A stretch of 64,000 nt of DNA from Stutzerimonas stutzeri (GTDB lineage: Bacteria > Pseudomonadota > Gammaproteobacteria > Pseudomonadales > Pseudomonadaceae). Positions 63,246 to 64,000 of this stretch are shown in pieces; position 1 is the stretch's first letter, and each line of letters begins with the position of its first letter. The stretch spans positions 62,001-126,000 of the forward strand of contig NZ_JAAMQZ010000001.1 of the NCBI RefSeq assembly GCF_013522825.1, read 5' to 3'. Made by a program: the position numbers and the translations under genes. The notes under the pieces are model-generated. The model was not told where the DNA came from, did no database searches, and saw only the letters and a program-made list of their open reading frames with translations.

Positions 63246-64000
63246 GGCATTTCGGTCAGGTCGAACGGGTACCCGGCGACCCCATCCTGGGCCTGCTCGA
63301 CGCCTATCGCGCCGATCCCAATCCGGCCAAGCTCGACCTGGGCGTGGGTGTCTACAAGGATGCCGAGGGCATCACGCCGATCCCCCAGGCGGTGAAACTG
63401 GCCGAACAGCGTTTGATCGCCACCGAGCTGACCAAAAGCTACATCGGCGGTCATGGCGACCCGCTGTTCGGCGAGCAACTGCTGCGCCTGGTGCTGGGCG
63501 AGCATTCGCCTGCACTGAGCGAAGGTCGCGCCGGCTGCACCCAGACGCCGGGCGGTACCGGTGCACTGCGGCTGGCGGGGGATTTCATCGCTAGATGCCT
63601 GCCGGGCCGCAGCCTCTGGCTCAGCGACCCGACCTGGCCGATCCACGAAACCCTGTTCGCCGCCGCGCGCCTGCCGGTGCGGCATTACCCCTACGTCGGG
63701 GCCGACAATCGCCTGGACGTCGCCGGCCTGCTCGCCACGCTGGCCGAGATTCCGCCCGGCGACGTCGTGCTGCTGCATGCCTGCTGCCACAACCCGACCG
63801 GCTTCGACCTGAGCCACGACGACTGGCGCCAGGTCCTGGAAGTAGTGCGCGCACGCGAGCTGCTGCCGCTGTTCGACTTCGCCTACCAAGGCTTCGGCGA
63901 CGGGCTAGAAGAAGATGCCTGGGCCGTGCGGCTGTTCGTCGAGGCGCTGCCGGAAGTGCTGATCACCAGTTCCTGCTCGAAGAACTTCGGCCTCTATCGC
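63242..64000 (+). CDS. phhC: Aromatic amino acid aminotransferase, N-terminal part at window edge
   Basis: A PLP-dependent class I aminotransferase that transaminates tyrosine and phenylalanine to the keto acids. The first 253 codons are present, out of about 400 expected. The GTG start at 63242 overlaps the phhB stop in a GTGA junction and gives [19 protein letters not shown], like other PhhC/TyrB proteins. Visible motifs are [30 protein letters not shown] and, at the window end, [10 protein letters not shown] with the PLP lysine. It continues past 64000. Confidence 0.92.
   Translation, partial: MRHFGQVERVPGDPILGLLDAYRADPNPAKLDLGVGVYKDAEGITPIPQAVKLAEQRLIATELTKSYIGGHGDPLFGEQLLRLVLGEHSPALSEGRAGCTQTPGGTGALRLAGDFIARCLPGRSLWLSDPTWPIHETLFAAARLPVRHYPYVGADNRLDVAGLLATLAEIPPGDVVLLHACCHNPTGFDLSHDDWRQVLEVVRARELLPLFDFAYQGFGDGLEEDAWAVRLFVEALPEVLITSSCSKNFGLYR

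Overview
The window reads as a chromosomal segment of a high-GC, denitrifying Pseudomonas, most likely of the mendocina/oleovorans or stutzeri group. The evidence is the rpsI-rplM pair, the coaE-yacG order, a complete clade I nitrous oxide reductase operon, Dnr-type regulators, a phhRABC phenylalanine catabolic cluster and Pseudomonas-type REP sequences. No rRNA or tRNA gene, prophage or CRISPR array was recognised. Apart from one IS110-family insertion, the sequence looks like resident DNA.

Layout. 1-4.0 kb: start of rpsI, then rplM, an ECF-type membrane permease gene, yacG-coaE and an MdtD-like exporter. 4.3-7.5 kb: an FtrABCD-type ferrous iron uptake operon behind a Fur-box-like site. 7.5-20.2 kb: anaerobic/nitrosative block. 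It holds class III ribonucleotide reductase (nrdD, a separately encoded glycyl-radical peptide, nrdG), a Dnr paralogue with a DGC-domain protein, oxygen-independent ubiquinone synthesis (ubiUVT), norR with dnrN behind a sigma-54 promoter, dnr with dnrP, and a LysR regulator. 20.3-31.2 kb: an HPP-CBS membrane protein, nnrS with a reductase gene, four chemoreceptors and a frameshifted EAL gene. 31.35-32.5 kb: an IS110 element inside a REP doublet. 32.6-40.8 kb: nosRZDFYL-tatA, all on the minus strand. 41-46.9 kb: a hybrid kinase/AraC-type response regulator pair, an HD-GYP gene and a GGDEF gene. 46.9-50.8 kb: acyl-CoA dehydrogenase, CopD-like protein, glycine-zipper protein, DUF488 protein and a thioredoxin-reductase-like enzyme. 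50.9-55.7 kb: a TyrR-like regulator, an AGCS symporter and serine dehydratase. 55.8-60 kb: a giant CheB-CheR-PAS-kinase-receiver protein. 60-64 kb: phhR, phhA, phhB and the start of phhC.

The unifying theme is low-oxygen life with nitrogen oxides. I find eight TTGAY-N4-RTCAA-type Anr/Dnr boxes. They lie in front of nrdD, the DGC gene, ubiU, dnrP, nnrS, nosR (two) and the divergent pair at 49.2/49.4 kb. The genes behind them supply deoxynucleotides without oxygen, ubiquinone without oxygen, NO-stress functions and N2O reduction. NorR probably adds a separate sigma-54-dependent response to NO.

The most interesting non-coding signal is in the IS110 element. Its boundaries can be fixed because removing it restores a perfect REP doublet. 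The 216-bp non-coding end upstream of the transposase contains two stretches matching the two halves of that target in opposite senses. This is the arrangement expected of the target-binding loop of a bridge RNA. Also notable are the detached glycyl-radical domain of NrdD, a TyrR-family regulator without a GAFTGA loop beside a consensus sigma-54 promoter and TyrR-like operators, and a CZB chemoreceptor that lacks the first zinc histidine.
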